Shown here: positions 34,566-42,957 of the stretch, piece by piece | Layout of the letters: each line of letters starts with the position of its first letter | Numbering within the stretch: the first letter of the stretch is position 1 | DNA from: Candidatus Babeliales bacterium | Lineage (GTDB): Bacteria > Babelota > Babeliae > Babelales > Chromulinivoraceae | Reading direction: 5' to 3' | Length of the DNA: 64,000 nucleotides | Assembly: GCA_018062405.1 (NCBI GenBank) | Contig: JAGOSF010000004.1 | Span: 62,001-126,000 of the forward strand | Translations under genes and position numbers: made by a program | The notes under the pieces: generated by a model | Told to the model about the DNA's origin: nothing | Databases searched by the model: none | Seen by the model: the letters and a program-made list of their open reading frames with translations, nothing else

Positions 34566-35417
34566 ATGTTGGATGTGTATATGAATCAAAAATTATATAT
34601 GATTTGGTTGATAAGTTTGATGAATTCATCTCTTTTTTTTGGTTCAAATGAAGAAAAAGTAACTCAAGATATGATATTGCATCTAAAGCAAAAACTTGAT
34701 AATCGATATATTATTAATTATAGATCAGCAGTTAAAGATTATAATAAATTAATACATGCTGAATTATCAGGTGGTTGTTATGGTTCTAGATTATTAACTT
34801 CTTCTGAAAAAAAAGCTTTAATGGATGCTAAAATAGCTGAGCAGAAAGTGCTTTATCCATGGGGTTTTCAGTGGTTAGCTACTATTATTGTAAAAAATCA
34901 TTTAGGTTTATTTTGTAAGATGCCTAAATGGTATTCAAATTCTCAAATAGAAGCTATTCTTCCAAATCCGTATCATTCAGAGACTATGGCACGAGTTTTT
35001 AATAATAGTTCTTATCATATGGCAAAATTGAAGAAATATGAAGTATCGTCTATAAGAGGTGCTGTTATTATCAATAGAAATAATTTGCAGCGTCAAGATG
35101 TGACAAAACAATTAAGTTATCAAGATTGGTTACGTGAAGTTGAACAAAGTGAAAAGCAAGCTTTGACAGGTGTTGAAGAGGTACAATTATTGCAATATGC
35201 ATATTCAACGTATGGTGGTAGAGATTTGCTTGATTGGGATTATGTGACTGATTCTAAGCCAAGGTGGAAAAAATATTACGAAAATTTATTGGTAGGCATG
35301 GGTAAAGAAACTAGAGATGAACAAATAGCAAGATTGAAAAAAGAAAATCCTGTTGATCTAGATGTGAAAACTAATCAGATTGCAAATTTGTTTAATAGAA
35401 TTAGTATAGAGAAATAA
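34566..35417 (+). CDS. Secreted protein (283 aa), unknown, first gene of cassette
   Basis: Signal peptide (LYMIWLISLMNSSLFFGS); the ATG at 34581 may be the true start. The mature region is basic and aromatic (KVLYPWGFQWLATIIVKNHL; LPNPYHSETMARVF), predicted mostly helical. The stop is directly followed by the next gene (start 35421), so the two are coupled. The pair is bracketed by the dnaK 3' end and its duplicate. It looks like an exported effector or toxin, but no catalytic motif is recognised. Confidence 0.72.
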   Translation: MLDVYMNQKLYMIWLISLMNSSLFFGSNEEKVTQDMILHLKQKLDNRYIINYRSAVKDYNKLIHAELSGGCYGSRLLTSSEKKALMDAKIAEQKVLYPWGFQWLATIIVKNHLGLFCKMPKWYSNSQIEAILPNPYHSETMARVFNNSSYHMAKLKKYEVSSIRGAVIINRNNLQRQDVTKQLSYQDWLREVEQSEKQALTGVEEVQLLQYAYSTYGGRDLLDWDYVTDSKPRWKKYYENLLVGMGKETRDEQIARLKKENPVDLDVKTNQIANLFNRISIEK

Positions 35418-35420
35418 TTG

Positions 35421-36083
35421 ATGAAAAAAATAGTGATAATTTTAATAATTATTAGTCATGTAAAAACGAATGCTACATGGTATGGACATGAATTGAATTT
35501 TTTGCCTTCAGCAGAAATTGCAGCTCGAGCAGAAAAACGGCTCAATATTTTAAAAAAATATGATGAAGAGCGTTTTTTGGAAGAAACAATAGTGAAAATC
35601 CACCCAACAACTCCTTATAAAAAAATGATGCCAGTAAAATCATATGCTTTATTAGGAGTTCATCCATATGCATGTAACGACGAGATTGAGGCGGCATATA
35701 AAAATAGTAAAAAGCGAAATCTTTCTGATCTGCAATTTAATCAAGCAAAAAATAATATTGATGCGCATAGAGAGATGAAAGCATTCTATAGCCTTCTTGT
35801 TGGTCAAATAAAAGAAATAGATTCTTATCGAGGGTCTACGAGTTCAATGGATATGTTTATTAGCAAACGTGATGATCATAAATTTAAGAATATAGAAAGT
35901 TGTAATTCAGCTCTTGGTTTTTATATTGATCAAGCAAACAAGCAAGCAAAACACGCTAAAATAAAATATGAAATAAGGAATGCTAATTTTATTAAAAGTT
36001 TCTTTATTGGACTGTTTTTAGGAGCAGGAGTAAGGGGCTCAGCACGGTTTATTGCCTTTGAGGATGATTTACTTTGGGTATAA
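35421..36083 (+). CDS. Secreted protein (220 aa) with a possible degenerate J-like segment
   Basis: Signal peptide (IVIILIIISHVKTNA). Residues of about 75-130 (YALLGVHPYACNDEIEAAYK; AHREMKAFYSLL) resemble helices I-III of a DnaJ domain, but the HPD motif is absent. The region RLNILKKYDEERFLEE...KIHPTTPY aligns loosely with RLEILKNCKEEILLKP...LDPDTTY of the protein at 42958, suggesting a family. A hydrophobic helix near the end (FIKSFFIGLFLGAGV). Coupled to the preceding gene. It carries a signal peptide, so a classical immunity role is unlikely. Confidence 0.68.
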   Translation: MKKIVIILIIISHVKTNATWYGHELNFLPSAEIAARAEKRLNILKKYDEERFLEETIVKIHPTTPYKKMMPVKSYALLGVHPYACNDEIEAAYKNSKKRNLSDLQFNQAKNNIDAHREMKAFYSLLVGQIKEIDSYRGSTSSMDMFISKRDDHKFKNIESCNSALGFYIDQANKQAKHAKIKYEIRNANFIKSFFIGLFLGAGVRGSARFIAFEDDLLWV

Positions 36084-36116
36084 AAGCAATATGAATGAAG
36101 TTTAAACGAATTTAAA

Positions 36117-36166
36117 AATAAAAAGCATGCTATGAAACGTAATTTTTCATAGCATGCTTTTTATTT
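36117..36166. terminator. Bidirectional terminator between the cassette and dnaK
   Basis: The stem AAAAGCATGCTATGAAA and its complement (17 bp) have a short loop and flanking A/T runs. Confidence 0.88.
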
Positions 36167-36188
36167 TTAATTATATGAGAGCTTTGAA

Positions 36189-38066
36189 CTACTCAGCGTC
36201 GATGTCGATTGGGCCTTGTTGAGAACCTGAGTTGTCATCATTATTGCCAGATTGATCATGTTGAGCCTGAGCGTATTTTGCAAGATGTTCCATCTTTTTC
36301 ATGAATTCATTGGTTGCATCAGTTAAGCCTTGTAAATCAGCTTCTTTGTCTTTAAGATCTTGCTTTGCTTGATTGATTAAATCTTGCGTTGAAGCAAACT
36401 CTTCTTCAGACATTTTTTCTTTATTTTCGTTAACCATTCTTTCTGTTTGAAGAATCATGCTATCGAATTTGTTACGAGCGTCGACAAGTTCACGAGCTTT
36501 TAAATCTTCAGCTTCGTGTTCTTTTGCATCTTGTACCATTTTTTCGATATCTTCTTTTGAAAGTCCACCACTGTTTTTGATCGTGATTGAATGTTCTTTG
36601 CCAGAATCTTTATCTTTTGCAGTAACGCTTAAAATTCCGTTTGCGTCGATATCAAAGATAACTTCGATTTGTGGAACGCCACGAGGAGCTTGTTTAATAC
36701 CTTCGAGCATAAATTGGCCAAGTGATTTATTATCACGAGCAAATTGACGTTCGCCTTGTACAACTTGAATTCCTACAGATGGTTGATTGTCGACCGCTGT
36801 TGAGAAAACTTGAGATTTCTTTGTTGGAATCGTTGTGTTACGTTCGATCAATTTTGTAGCAATTCCGCCTTCTGTTTCGATACCAAGAGATAATGGAGTT
36901 ACGTCGAGTAATAAAACGTCGGTAACGTCGCCGCCTAAAATACCACCTTGGATAGAAGCACCGATAGAAACAACTTCATCTGGGTTAACTGATTGGTTTA
37001 GTTCTTTTCCGAAGAATTCTTTAACGATTTCTTGTACTTTAGGGATACGAGTTGAACCACCAACTAAAATAACTTCTTTGATGTCTGATTTTGAAAACTT
37101 TGAATCTTCCAATGCTTTTTTGCATGGTTCAAGAAGTTTTTTAAAGACGTCTGCACAAAGACTTTCGAATTTAGCGCGAGAAATTTTTAATGTTAAATGT
37201 TTTGGTCCAGAAGCATCTGCAGTGATGTATGGCAAGTTAATTTCTGTTTCTGTTAATGCAGAAAGTTCTTTTTTAGCTTTTTCGCCAGCTTCTTTTAAAC
37301 GTTGTAACGCCATTTTATCGTTACGAAGATCAACGCCTTGTTCTTTTTTGAACTCGTCGATCATGTAGTTTACTAAGATGTCATCGATATCATCGCCACC
37401 AAGTTTGTTGTTACCGCTGGTTGCTTTTACTTCGATAACGCCGTCTGCGATATCAAGAATAGAAACGTCGAATGTTCCGCCACCAAAGTCGAAAACTGCA
37501 ACGATTTCATTTTTTTTCTTTTCACAACCGTACGCAAGAGCACCTGCTGTTGGTTCGTTGATGATACGACGAACGTTTAAGCCAGCGATTTGTCCAGCAT
37601 CTTTTGTTGCTTGGCGTTGAGCATCGTTAAAGTAAGCTGGAACGGTAATAACAGCTTCAGTTACTTTTTCACCAAGGTAATCTTCTGCTACTTGTTTTAA
37701 TTGGCTTAAAATTGCAGCTGAAATCTCTTGTGGAGAATATTTTTTACCTTCGATGTCGAATGCAACGTCGCCATTAGCATCAGCAACTATTTTATATGGG
37801 TAGTTTTGAATTTCGTTTTTAATTTCATCGTATTTGTGACCGATAAAACGTTTTGCAGAATAAATTGTGTTGAATGGGTTGGTAACTGATTGCCGTTTTG
37901 CGACAGTCCCTACAAGACGTTTTCCATCTTTTGTAAAAGCTACAATTGAAGGAGTGGTGTTGCCACCTTCTTTGTTTGGAATAACTTTAACAGTTTTTCC
38001 TTCCATGAATGATACAACTGAGTTTGTTGTACCAAGATCGATGCCAATAATTTTTGACATATCCAT
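36189..38066 (-). CDS. dnaK: Hsp70 chaperone DnaK
   Basis: The ATP-driven protein-folding chaperone. Seen: [13 protein letters not shown] at the N-terminus, the phosphate loops [14 protein letters not shown] and [10 protein letters not shown], the linker [16 protein letters not shown], a substrate-binding domain and the C-terminal helical lid ending in PIDIDAE. 625 residues, full length. GGGGAATG precedes the ATG. It has its own strong promoter; grpE and dnaJ are not adjacent. The 3' end has a partial duplicate at 34397. Confidence 0.98.
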   Translation of the reverse strand: MDMSKIIGIDLGTTNSVVSFMEGKTVKVIPNKEGGNTTPSIVAFTKDGKRLVGTVAKRQSVTNPFNTIYSAKRFIGHKYDEIKNEIQNYPYKIVADANGDVAFDIEGKKYSPQEISAAILSQLKQVAEDYLGEKVTEAVITVPAYFNDAQRQATKDAGQIAGLNVRRIINEPTAGALAYGCEKKKNEIVAVFDFGGGTFDVSILDIADGVIEVKATSGNNKLGGDDIDDILVNYMIDEFKKEQGVDLRNDKMALQRLKEAGEKAKKELSALTETEINLPYITADASGPKHLTLKISRAKFESLCADVFKKLLEPCKKALEDSKFSKSDIKEVILVGGSTRIPKVQEIVKEFFGKELNQSVNPDEVVSIGASIQGGILGGDVTDVLLLDVTPLSLGIETEGGIATKLIERNTTIPTKKSQVFSTAVDNQPSVGIQVVQGERQFARDNKSLGQFMLEGIKQAPRGVPQIEVIFDIDANGILSVTAKDKDSGKEHSITIKNSGGLSKEDIEKMVQDAKEHEAEDLKARELVDARNKFDSMILQTERMVNENKEKMSEEEFASTQDLINQAKQDLKDKEADLQGLTDATNEFMKKMEHLAKYAQAQHDQSGNNDDNSGSQQGPIDIDAE

Positions 38067-38107
38067 TCCCCTTGTCGTAATAAATTATTTATTAGTTTCT
38101 ATGATAA

Positions 38108-38136
38108 ATAGTACCTTTCTTTGAAAAACGCGTCAA
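38108..38136 (-). promoter_or_regulatory. Promoter of dnaK
   Basis: On the minus strand TTGACG (38131-38136), a 17-base spacer, and TACTAT (38108-38113). I see neither CIRCE nor HAIR operator sequences around it. Confidence 0.72.
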
Positions 38137-38462
38137 TTTTTTATTAAATAATCTGCGCGAATATTCGAAGATGTTATGTAGATTATATTTCGAAATTGTC
38201 CTTTTGATCGAGATAATCATAGTTTTACAAATTTGATTCATATTGATAATATTTTTAATAGATATTTTTGTAATTTTCGCGTAAGACATTTATGAGGCCT
38301 CGCGGGTTTAACCATTGCATCGCGGCGTATATTTATTGAAAATTGAAGTTTTGATTGATTTTTTTTGACGATAATTTTTTTGATAGTTTTTATTGATTTT
38401 GAAAATTTTTATAGGGTATTCTGTTGAGGTTAGATAAAAATAGATAAAATTATGAGGTTTTT
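38137..38462. other. Intergenic region between dnaK and the GNAT gene
   Basis: About 325 bases, very AT-rich, with no credible gene. It includes a short palindrome CGAATATTCG (38157-38166) upstream of the dnaK -35 that might be an operator. A GC-richer patch (GAGGCCTCGCGGG, about 38292-38304) contains the palindrome GAGGCCTC. Otherwise I see nothing in it. Confidence 0.4.
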
Positions 38463-39071
38463 ATGAATGTAAATACGTTGCGATCGGCCGTTCTGTTCAT
38501 GTTGCTTGGTTTGTGGAGTCAAATATACGGGGTGTATATTATTAGGGATGCTTGTCTTGATGATAAAAATAAGATTTTGGCATTGTATAGAAAGTGTAAT
38601 AAATGGTATAGCGATTGTACTGCTGATAGTAATTTAGTTTCAAAATGTGAGGTTTCTTCTAAGTTGTTAGCAGCTTTTAATCATGGTTTCGCTTTGGTTG
38701 TTGAAGATTTGTCGAAGGAAAATGAAGGAGCAATTATTGCTTTTTTATTTAAAAATAGACCTATTGGCAAAGGGTATTGTCATATTGTGGATTGTTCGTT
38801 GAGCTGTGTTGACCGAGATTTTTTGGGCGAAATGCTCATGACTGAGCTGTACGTGCATTTATTGAATGAAATTAAGGAGTACTACCCAGATATTTTAAGA
38901 GTTGAAGGAGTAAGCCCTGTATCTGCGGTTGAAAGCATTGCAATGTTTGAACGCTGTGGATTTGTAAAAGAGTGTGTGAGAACCAAGTGTGTTCGGAGAT
39001 CTGATGGAAGTTTTGATGACGAAATGTTACTGGTGTGGTGGAATCCAAATTTTGACCCCGCGGCGCGCTAA
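38463..39071 (+). CDS. Secreted GNAT-family acetyltransferase
   Basis: 202 residues. A signal peptide (LFMLLGLWSQIYGVY) is followed by a GNAT-like fold: IIRDACLDDKNKILALYRK, FALVVEDLSKENEGAIIAFL, then SAVESIAMFERCGFVKECV, the typical C-terminal beta-alpha unit. The acetyl-CoA loop (R/Q-x-x-G-x-G/A) is not clear in the position HIVDCSLSCVDRDFLGEML, so activity is uncertain. GNAT enzymes are normally cytoplasmic; the signal suggests export, perhaps to the host. Confidence 0.7.
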   Translation: MNVNTLRSAVLFMLLGLWSQIYGVYIIRDACLDDKNKILALYRKCNKWYSDCTADSNLVSKCEVSSKLLAAFNHGFALVVEDLSKENEGAIIAFLFKNRPIGKGYCHIVDCSLSCVDRDFLGEMLMTELYVHLLNEIKEYYPDILRVEGVSPVSAVESIAMFERCGFVKECVRTKCVRRSDGSFDDEMLLVWWNPNFDPAAR

Positions 39072-39401
39072 CAGACTCCGTCTCGTCGTTTCGCCTGATA
39101 CTTGCGAAGAAATTCTATGGGGGGGCTTACCAACTCGACTTCGTCGATTTAATACCAGCTAAGGACTTTTTTCTTTATATTTTACTACTCTCCTGTTAAG
39201 GAACCGACTGCGTCGGTATATTTAAATAAAAAGAAATAAAACCAAATCGAAATTCACAATTCAAAATCAAAATCCAATAAAAAATTAAAAACAAAACCAA
39301 ACGAAAAGACTAAAGGTAATAAGCTCTGGGGATATCGAGACGATCCCCTCGCTTATTGGTCTTGATTGAAATCGAAATTGAACTTAGATCTTATATCGAG
39401 C
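39072..39401. other. Intergenic region with small GC-rich palindromes and a large hairpin
   Basis: 330 bases without a gene. Two related short palindromes occur: CGACTTCGTCG (39136-39146) and CCGACTGCGTCGG (39204-39216). A third similar stretch (CTCCGTCTCGTCG) lies near 39074. The 3' part holds the hairpin listed separately. The palindromes may be remnants of a dispersed repeat. Confidence 0.45.
39306..39363 (-). terminator. Large interrupted hairpin after the flippase gene
   Basis: Nested complementary arms: AAGAC/GTCTT, AATAAGC/GCTTATT and GGGGAT/ATCCCC, around the loop ATCGAGACG. On the minus strand a T-rich stretch follows, so it may terminate the flippase transcript. Its size and interrupted form would also fit a structured RNA. 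Confidence 0.5.
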
Positions 39402-40706
39402 TTATATCTTATTTTGAATAGTTCTTACTCTCCTTAAGGTAATACCCCAATACTGGTAAGCAAGAGAACTGATCTTCCAGAGAGATAGAATCTTAATGCC
39501 AACAAATATACCAAGAAAGAAAGATAGTCTTACGCCATAGACAGCAAAGACATACAAGGATGGAATTAAGATAATTAAACCACCGACATTGACAAGGGCA
39601 AGTGGCCATGCCTTACGTTGCGACATGAATAACTGTTCGTAGGTAATACTCAGATGCTCAAGAAAACTGATACTAAAGAAAAGCAGAATTTGAAAGGTCA
39701 TAATTGTTGTGATGAAAGAAGTGTACCAAGCATATCCAAGAACACAGAGCACGATACTTGTCAAAAGATATAAAAATTGAAAGTAACGCTTCGTGACATC
39801 GACAAAGAAAGATTGTATAGAAATAAGTGACATCTGATTCATTGCGGAAAAAGTGGCACCTGTGGTTACCCCAATAGACTTTGAAATACAAGTGTACAAA
39901 AGAGTGATGATGTTCGTAAAAAATTTAATCGTGGCTGCTTGTTGAAAACCAAATAAATGGGCAAAAAATAAAGTCATGCTATTTGGCGAATAAATAGCCT
40001 TGGTGATTTGGTTCAGGTAATTGTAAACTCGCTGCTTAAAAAGAACCTTCAAGGGGATATTGTCAGCGGCTGGCTCATTACTCAGCCCGTTGTAAAAATT
40101 CCAGACGTTGTAGACGCAATACCATAGTTCTAAGCTTGAGGTTATAAGCATTGGCACGAAAATTGTTAAGGCTGTTACCTGGTTGTAAAAACCATACAAA
40201 CTCCATACGCAGGCAATATAGCAGCTGAGCATGATAATCTGAGCATAGGCGATCTGTTGATTTAAAAAAGCAAGTTGCATGATGGCAAGCAAAGTTTTTT
40301 TACAACTTTCGACAAAAAAGAGAAGCGAAAGTATGAAGATGAGATTTTTATTGCAATAGAGTTGAAGGTTATGTAAAAATTCTCCAGAGCCATGCGCTAT
40401 CCCCAGATAAAAAATTATGGTGATGATGACAAGCATGATAATTTGGTAGAAGAATTGAGAAAGTATTTGTTTAAATTGCGACTTGCTTTGTGAGTAGATT
40501 GAAAAAAATGGTAAAAGAGTTTCTTCGAAGCCAAAATTAGTTAATGCGATAATAGTGTACATGATAGCAAATAAACTACTTTGTAAACCATAAAGAGTTT
40601 TTGAAATAACTGAGTAGAGCAAAATTTGGTGAGATAAAAGCATGATTTTATATAAGAAGTTAGCGCTGCTATTCCATTTTAAGGCTTTAATAAATGTTGT
40701 ATGCAT
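39402..40706 (-). CDS. Polytopic membrane protein, probable flippase (MATE/polysaccharide-export-like)
   Basis: 434 residues from ATG 40706; the frame upstream to 40775 overlaps the divergent gene. About 12 hydrophobic helices occur throughout (QIIMLVIITIIFYLGIAHG; LILIPSLYVFAVYGV). The general layout of paired helices and polar loops resembles the oligosaccharide flippase (MVF) superfamily, with FGFEETLLPFFSIY near the N-terminus. The substrate cannot be told, and no glycosyltransferases are adjacent. Membrane location is secure; the family is moderately so. Confidence 0.65.
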   Translation of the reverse strand: MHTTFIKALKWNSSANFLYKIMLLSHQILLYSVISKTLYGLQSSLFAIMYTIIALTNFGFEETLLPFFSIYSQSKSQFKQILSQFFYQIIMLVIITIIFYLGIAHGSGEFLHNLQLYCNKNLIFILSLLFFVESCKKTLLAIMQLAFLNQQIAYAQIIMLSCYIACVWSLYGFYNQVTALTIFVPMLITSSLELWYCVYNVWNFYNGLSNEPAADNIPLKVLFKQRVYNYLNQITKAIYSPNSMTLFFAHLFGFQQAATIKFFTNIITLLYTCISKSIGVTTGATFSAMNQMSLISIQSFFVDVTKRYFQFLYLLTSIVLCVLGYAWYTSFITTIMTFQILLFFSISFLEHLSITYEQLFMSQRKAWPLALVNVGGLIILIPSLYVFAVYGVRLSFFLGIFVGIKILSLWKISSLAYQYWGITLRRVRTIQNKI

Positions 40707-40766
40707 AAAATCTTCTCGTAAAAAGTTAATTTTAAATCTAAAGATACTATTAAAAAGTAATAAAAT

Positions 40767-41405
40767 ATGAAACAATTTGGACGATCACGCCTATTATTTT
40801 ATTTTTTTATAAGTATGTATCTTACGAGTATTTTTACCGTAATACAAGGTGCGGATGTTTTTATCACATTAAAAGCTTTAAAAAAAGCTCAAAAAGATAT
40901 AGAACATCAATTAGAAGAATCTGAAGATACAAAAGAACAAGATGCTTTGTATGAGATTATAACAATTTTGGTTGGGACCTATCAAAAGATTGTGACAGCT
41001 ACAGTAACTTACTATTTAACACAAGGTTTGCCAGGGCAGCAAAATTTACATCAAGTTACTGCTACTATTGTTACGCAAGACTTGATGGAGATTTTGAATG
41101 TGCTTGGAAAAAAATTTATCTCTATTATAAAAGAAAATGATCTAAGCTGGAAACAAAAAGCTTGTTATTGTGCTGGAGTTGCGATCGCAATTTATCTAGT
41201 TAAATTAAAAATTGATGCCATTCCCATCCTCGATCAAGTTGATCAAGAAGATGATTATGAAAATAAACAAAAAGAGCTGAAAGATGATTATGAGAAAAAA
41301 CAAAAAGAACTTTTTGATAAAATGATGCTAGAAAATCTAGAAAAATCTAAAATTCAAGAAGATAAAAGTGTTTATCTAAGCGATAAATTTAATAATTGGA
41401 AGTGA
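40767..41405 (+). CDS. Secreted helical protein (212 aa) with C-terminal charged repeat
   Basis: Signal peptide (LLFYFFISMYLTSIFTVIQG). Helical mature region with one moderately hydrophobic helix (ACYCAGVAIAIYLVKL). Then two tandem 11-residue units, DDYENKQKELK and DDYEKKQKELF, and a charged tail. Divergent from the flippase; 60 bases separate the starts. Function unknown. Confidence 0.7.
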   Translation: MKQFGRSRLLFYFFISMYLTSIFTVIQGADVFITLKALKKAQKDIEHQLEESEDTKEQDALYEIITILVGTYQKIVTATVTYYLTQGLPGQQNLHQVTATIVTQDLMEILNVLGKKFISIIKENDLSWKQKACYCAGVAIAIYLVKLKIDAIPILDQVDQEDDYENKQKELKDDYEKKQKELFDKMMLENLEKSKIQEDKSVYLSDKFNNWK

Positions 41406-41509
41406 GTCTCTTTTAAATATCATCTAATTTAGGTATAATTCTCATTCATAATGGATAATCTCTTTTACGTTTGAAGGTTTAAAACTTCTTATGCTAAATG
41501 GGAGAGAGT

Positions 41510-42085
41510 ATGTTTCTGTTAAACGAAAAGGTCGTATACCCTGGATATGGAGTAGCTATTATTAATCGATTGGTCGAGCGATTAGTACTTGCGAAAAAAA
41601 CAAACTTTTTCGAATTGAAATTTTATAGCAAAGATATGACGGTTTTGATTCCGGAAGATAGACTTGAATCTATCGGTGTGCGAAAATTAAGTTCTTTAAA
41701 AGAACTAGCAAATATGTTTGAACATTTGAGCGCTTTTGGGGCTCATGATATTGTCACTGAACATAATGCAAGCACATGGAATAAACGAAACAAAGAATAT
41801 CAATCTAAATTGCGAAGCGGGCAATTATTTCAGATTTCATCTATTTATAAAGAACTTCAATTGATAGCCCTTGATAAAGAATTATCATTTGGTGAACGTA
41901 ATTTGTTCAATCAAATTGAATTGCTTTTAATAGAAGAAATTTCAGCAGTTAAACAAAATGAAGCAGTAGAAGATATACGATTAAAATTACGACATCCATT
42001 TGAATTAATGAACAAACAAATGAATAAACAGATAGTTGGAACGATGCACATTAAAGGGTCGATCTCAACTCAAATTTCATTGTAG
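41510..42085 (+). CDS. CarD/CdnL-family transcription regulator
   Basis: 191 residues from ATG 41510 (GGGAGAG just upstream); ATG 41498 is an alternative. Seen: VVYPGYGVAIINRLVE, the RNA-polymerase-interacting Tudor-like start of CarD proteins, then FYSKDMTVLIPEDRLESIGV and RKLSS. The helical C-terminal domain contains NKRNKEYQSKLRSGQLFQIS and LDKELSFGERNLF. These proteins bind the RNA-polymerase beta subunit and stabilise open complexes at rRNA and other promoters. TATAAT at 41436-41441 may be its -10. Confidence 0.88.
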   Translation: MFLLNEKVVYPGYGVAIINRLVERLVLAKKTNFFELKFYSKDMTVLIPEDRLESIGVRKLSSLKELANMFEHLSAFGAHDIVTEHNASTWNKRNKEYQSKLRSGQLFQISSIYKELQLIALDKELSFGERNLFNQIELLLIEEISAVKQNEAVEDIRLKLRHPFELMNKQMNKQIVGTMHIKGSISTQISL

Positions 42086-42091
42086 CATAAC

Positions 42092-42138
42092 GATTTTTTC
42101 AGAATTGTAAAAAAGGGGCCCACAAGCTCCTTTTTTTA
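42092..42138 (+). terminator. Terminator of the CarD-like gene (copy 1)
   Basis: GATTTTTTCAGAATTG is followed by the stem AAAAAAGGGGC/GCTCCTTTTTT with loop CCACAA and T-run. A diverged copy, including the lead-in, is at 42807-42853. Confidence 0.88.
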
Positions 42139-42245
42139 TATTTGTATTAAATTCTTTTTGTGATAACATTTTAAATGTTGATGCTTTTAACGAGTTTTTG
42201 ACACTGGGTGTTATAAATTAAAAAACAATTTAATCTTTAAAAAAT

Positions 42246-42800
42246 ATGAAATATATAAAAACAGTCATCCAATTTATGCTAATACTTAATTTTTCAATAG
42301 AAAATATAAAAGCTATTCCAACTTTTTCTGATATTTTCGCATCAACAAAATTACGAGATAAAGATTGTGTTGAGGGTGTAGAGCTTCGAGAAATTGGGAA
42401 AAAGTATGAAACAGAAACACTTACAGAAACTCATATAGAAAATAATTTTATTGAGATAAGATGTAAAGAAATTGTTGATTTTGAGTTCGTAGGTTTATTG
42501 GCTCTTAAATTGGCTGTAAATAATTCTTTAGACCTGCGCAATCGACTGAAAGCTTCTGTTTCAACTCGTGATATACATTTTTCACAAAACGCTATAAAAC
42601 GACAAAGAACTTTGATAGAGAGGTCAGTTCTGAAAAATAATGAAAATGAATCCTGGGCATTAAAAATTTTAAGAGATTATTCTTATTATAAAAAAATTGA
42701 TATTCAAAAGTTAGATTCTAAAATAAATAAAAAAACAGAACTTTATCTTCAAAAGCGTAAATCTATGCAAAATGATAATAAATTTATATCTCAACTTTAA
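42246..42800 (+). CDS. Secreted basic protein (184 aa), unknown
   Basis: Signal peptide (IQFMLILNFSIENIKAIP). Mature region: acidic start (KDCVEGVELREIGKKYETET), conserved-looking FEFVGLLALKLAVNNSLDL, then a strongly basic helical C-terminus (KKTELYLQKRKSMQ). It sits between the two copies of the CarD terminator, so it is a probable inserted cassette. Family not recognised. Confidence 0.68.
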   Translation: MKYIKTVIQFMLILNFSIENIKAIPTFSDIFASTKLRDKDCVEGVELREIGKKYETETLTETHIENNFIEIRCKEIVDFEFVGLLALKLAVNNSLDLRNRLKASVSTRDIHFSQNAIKRQRTLIERSVLKNNENESWALKILRDYSYYKKIDIQKLDSKINKKTELYLQKRKSMQNDNKFISQL

Positions 42801-42806
42801 TAAATT

Positions 42807-42853
42807 GATTTTTCAGAATTATAGAAAGGGGGCTATAAGCTCCTTTTCTTTTT
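42807..42853 (+). terminator. Duplicate of the CarD terminator (copy 2)
   Basis: GATTTTTCAGAATTAT is followed by the stem AGAAAGGGGGC/GCTCCTTTTCT with loop TATAA. It matches copy 1 in lead-in, stem core and spacing. Confidence 0.88.
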
Positions 42854-42957
42854 GATCTGCCTGCGGCATTTCTATTTCTGTTTCTTTTTAAAGACTTTTT
42901 GAATGGGTATGGTAAAATTAAAAAATATATAATTAACACCACCATAAAGGTTTGAAC

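Noticed and set aside
35421-36083. Immunity gene of a toxin pair with the 34566 product
   Set aside because: It carries a clear signal peptide, whereas immunity to a secreted toxin of this kind is usually cytoplasmic; the pair is better described as two exported proteins.
36457-37620. Plus-strand open frames across dnaK
   Set aside because: They lie fully inside a certain gene on the other strand and have no family resemblance or ribosome sites.
38092-38289. 65-residue minus-strand frame upstream of dnaK
   Set aside because: It overlaps the dnaK promoter, has no ribosome site and reads as AT-rich random sequence.
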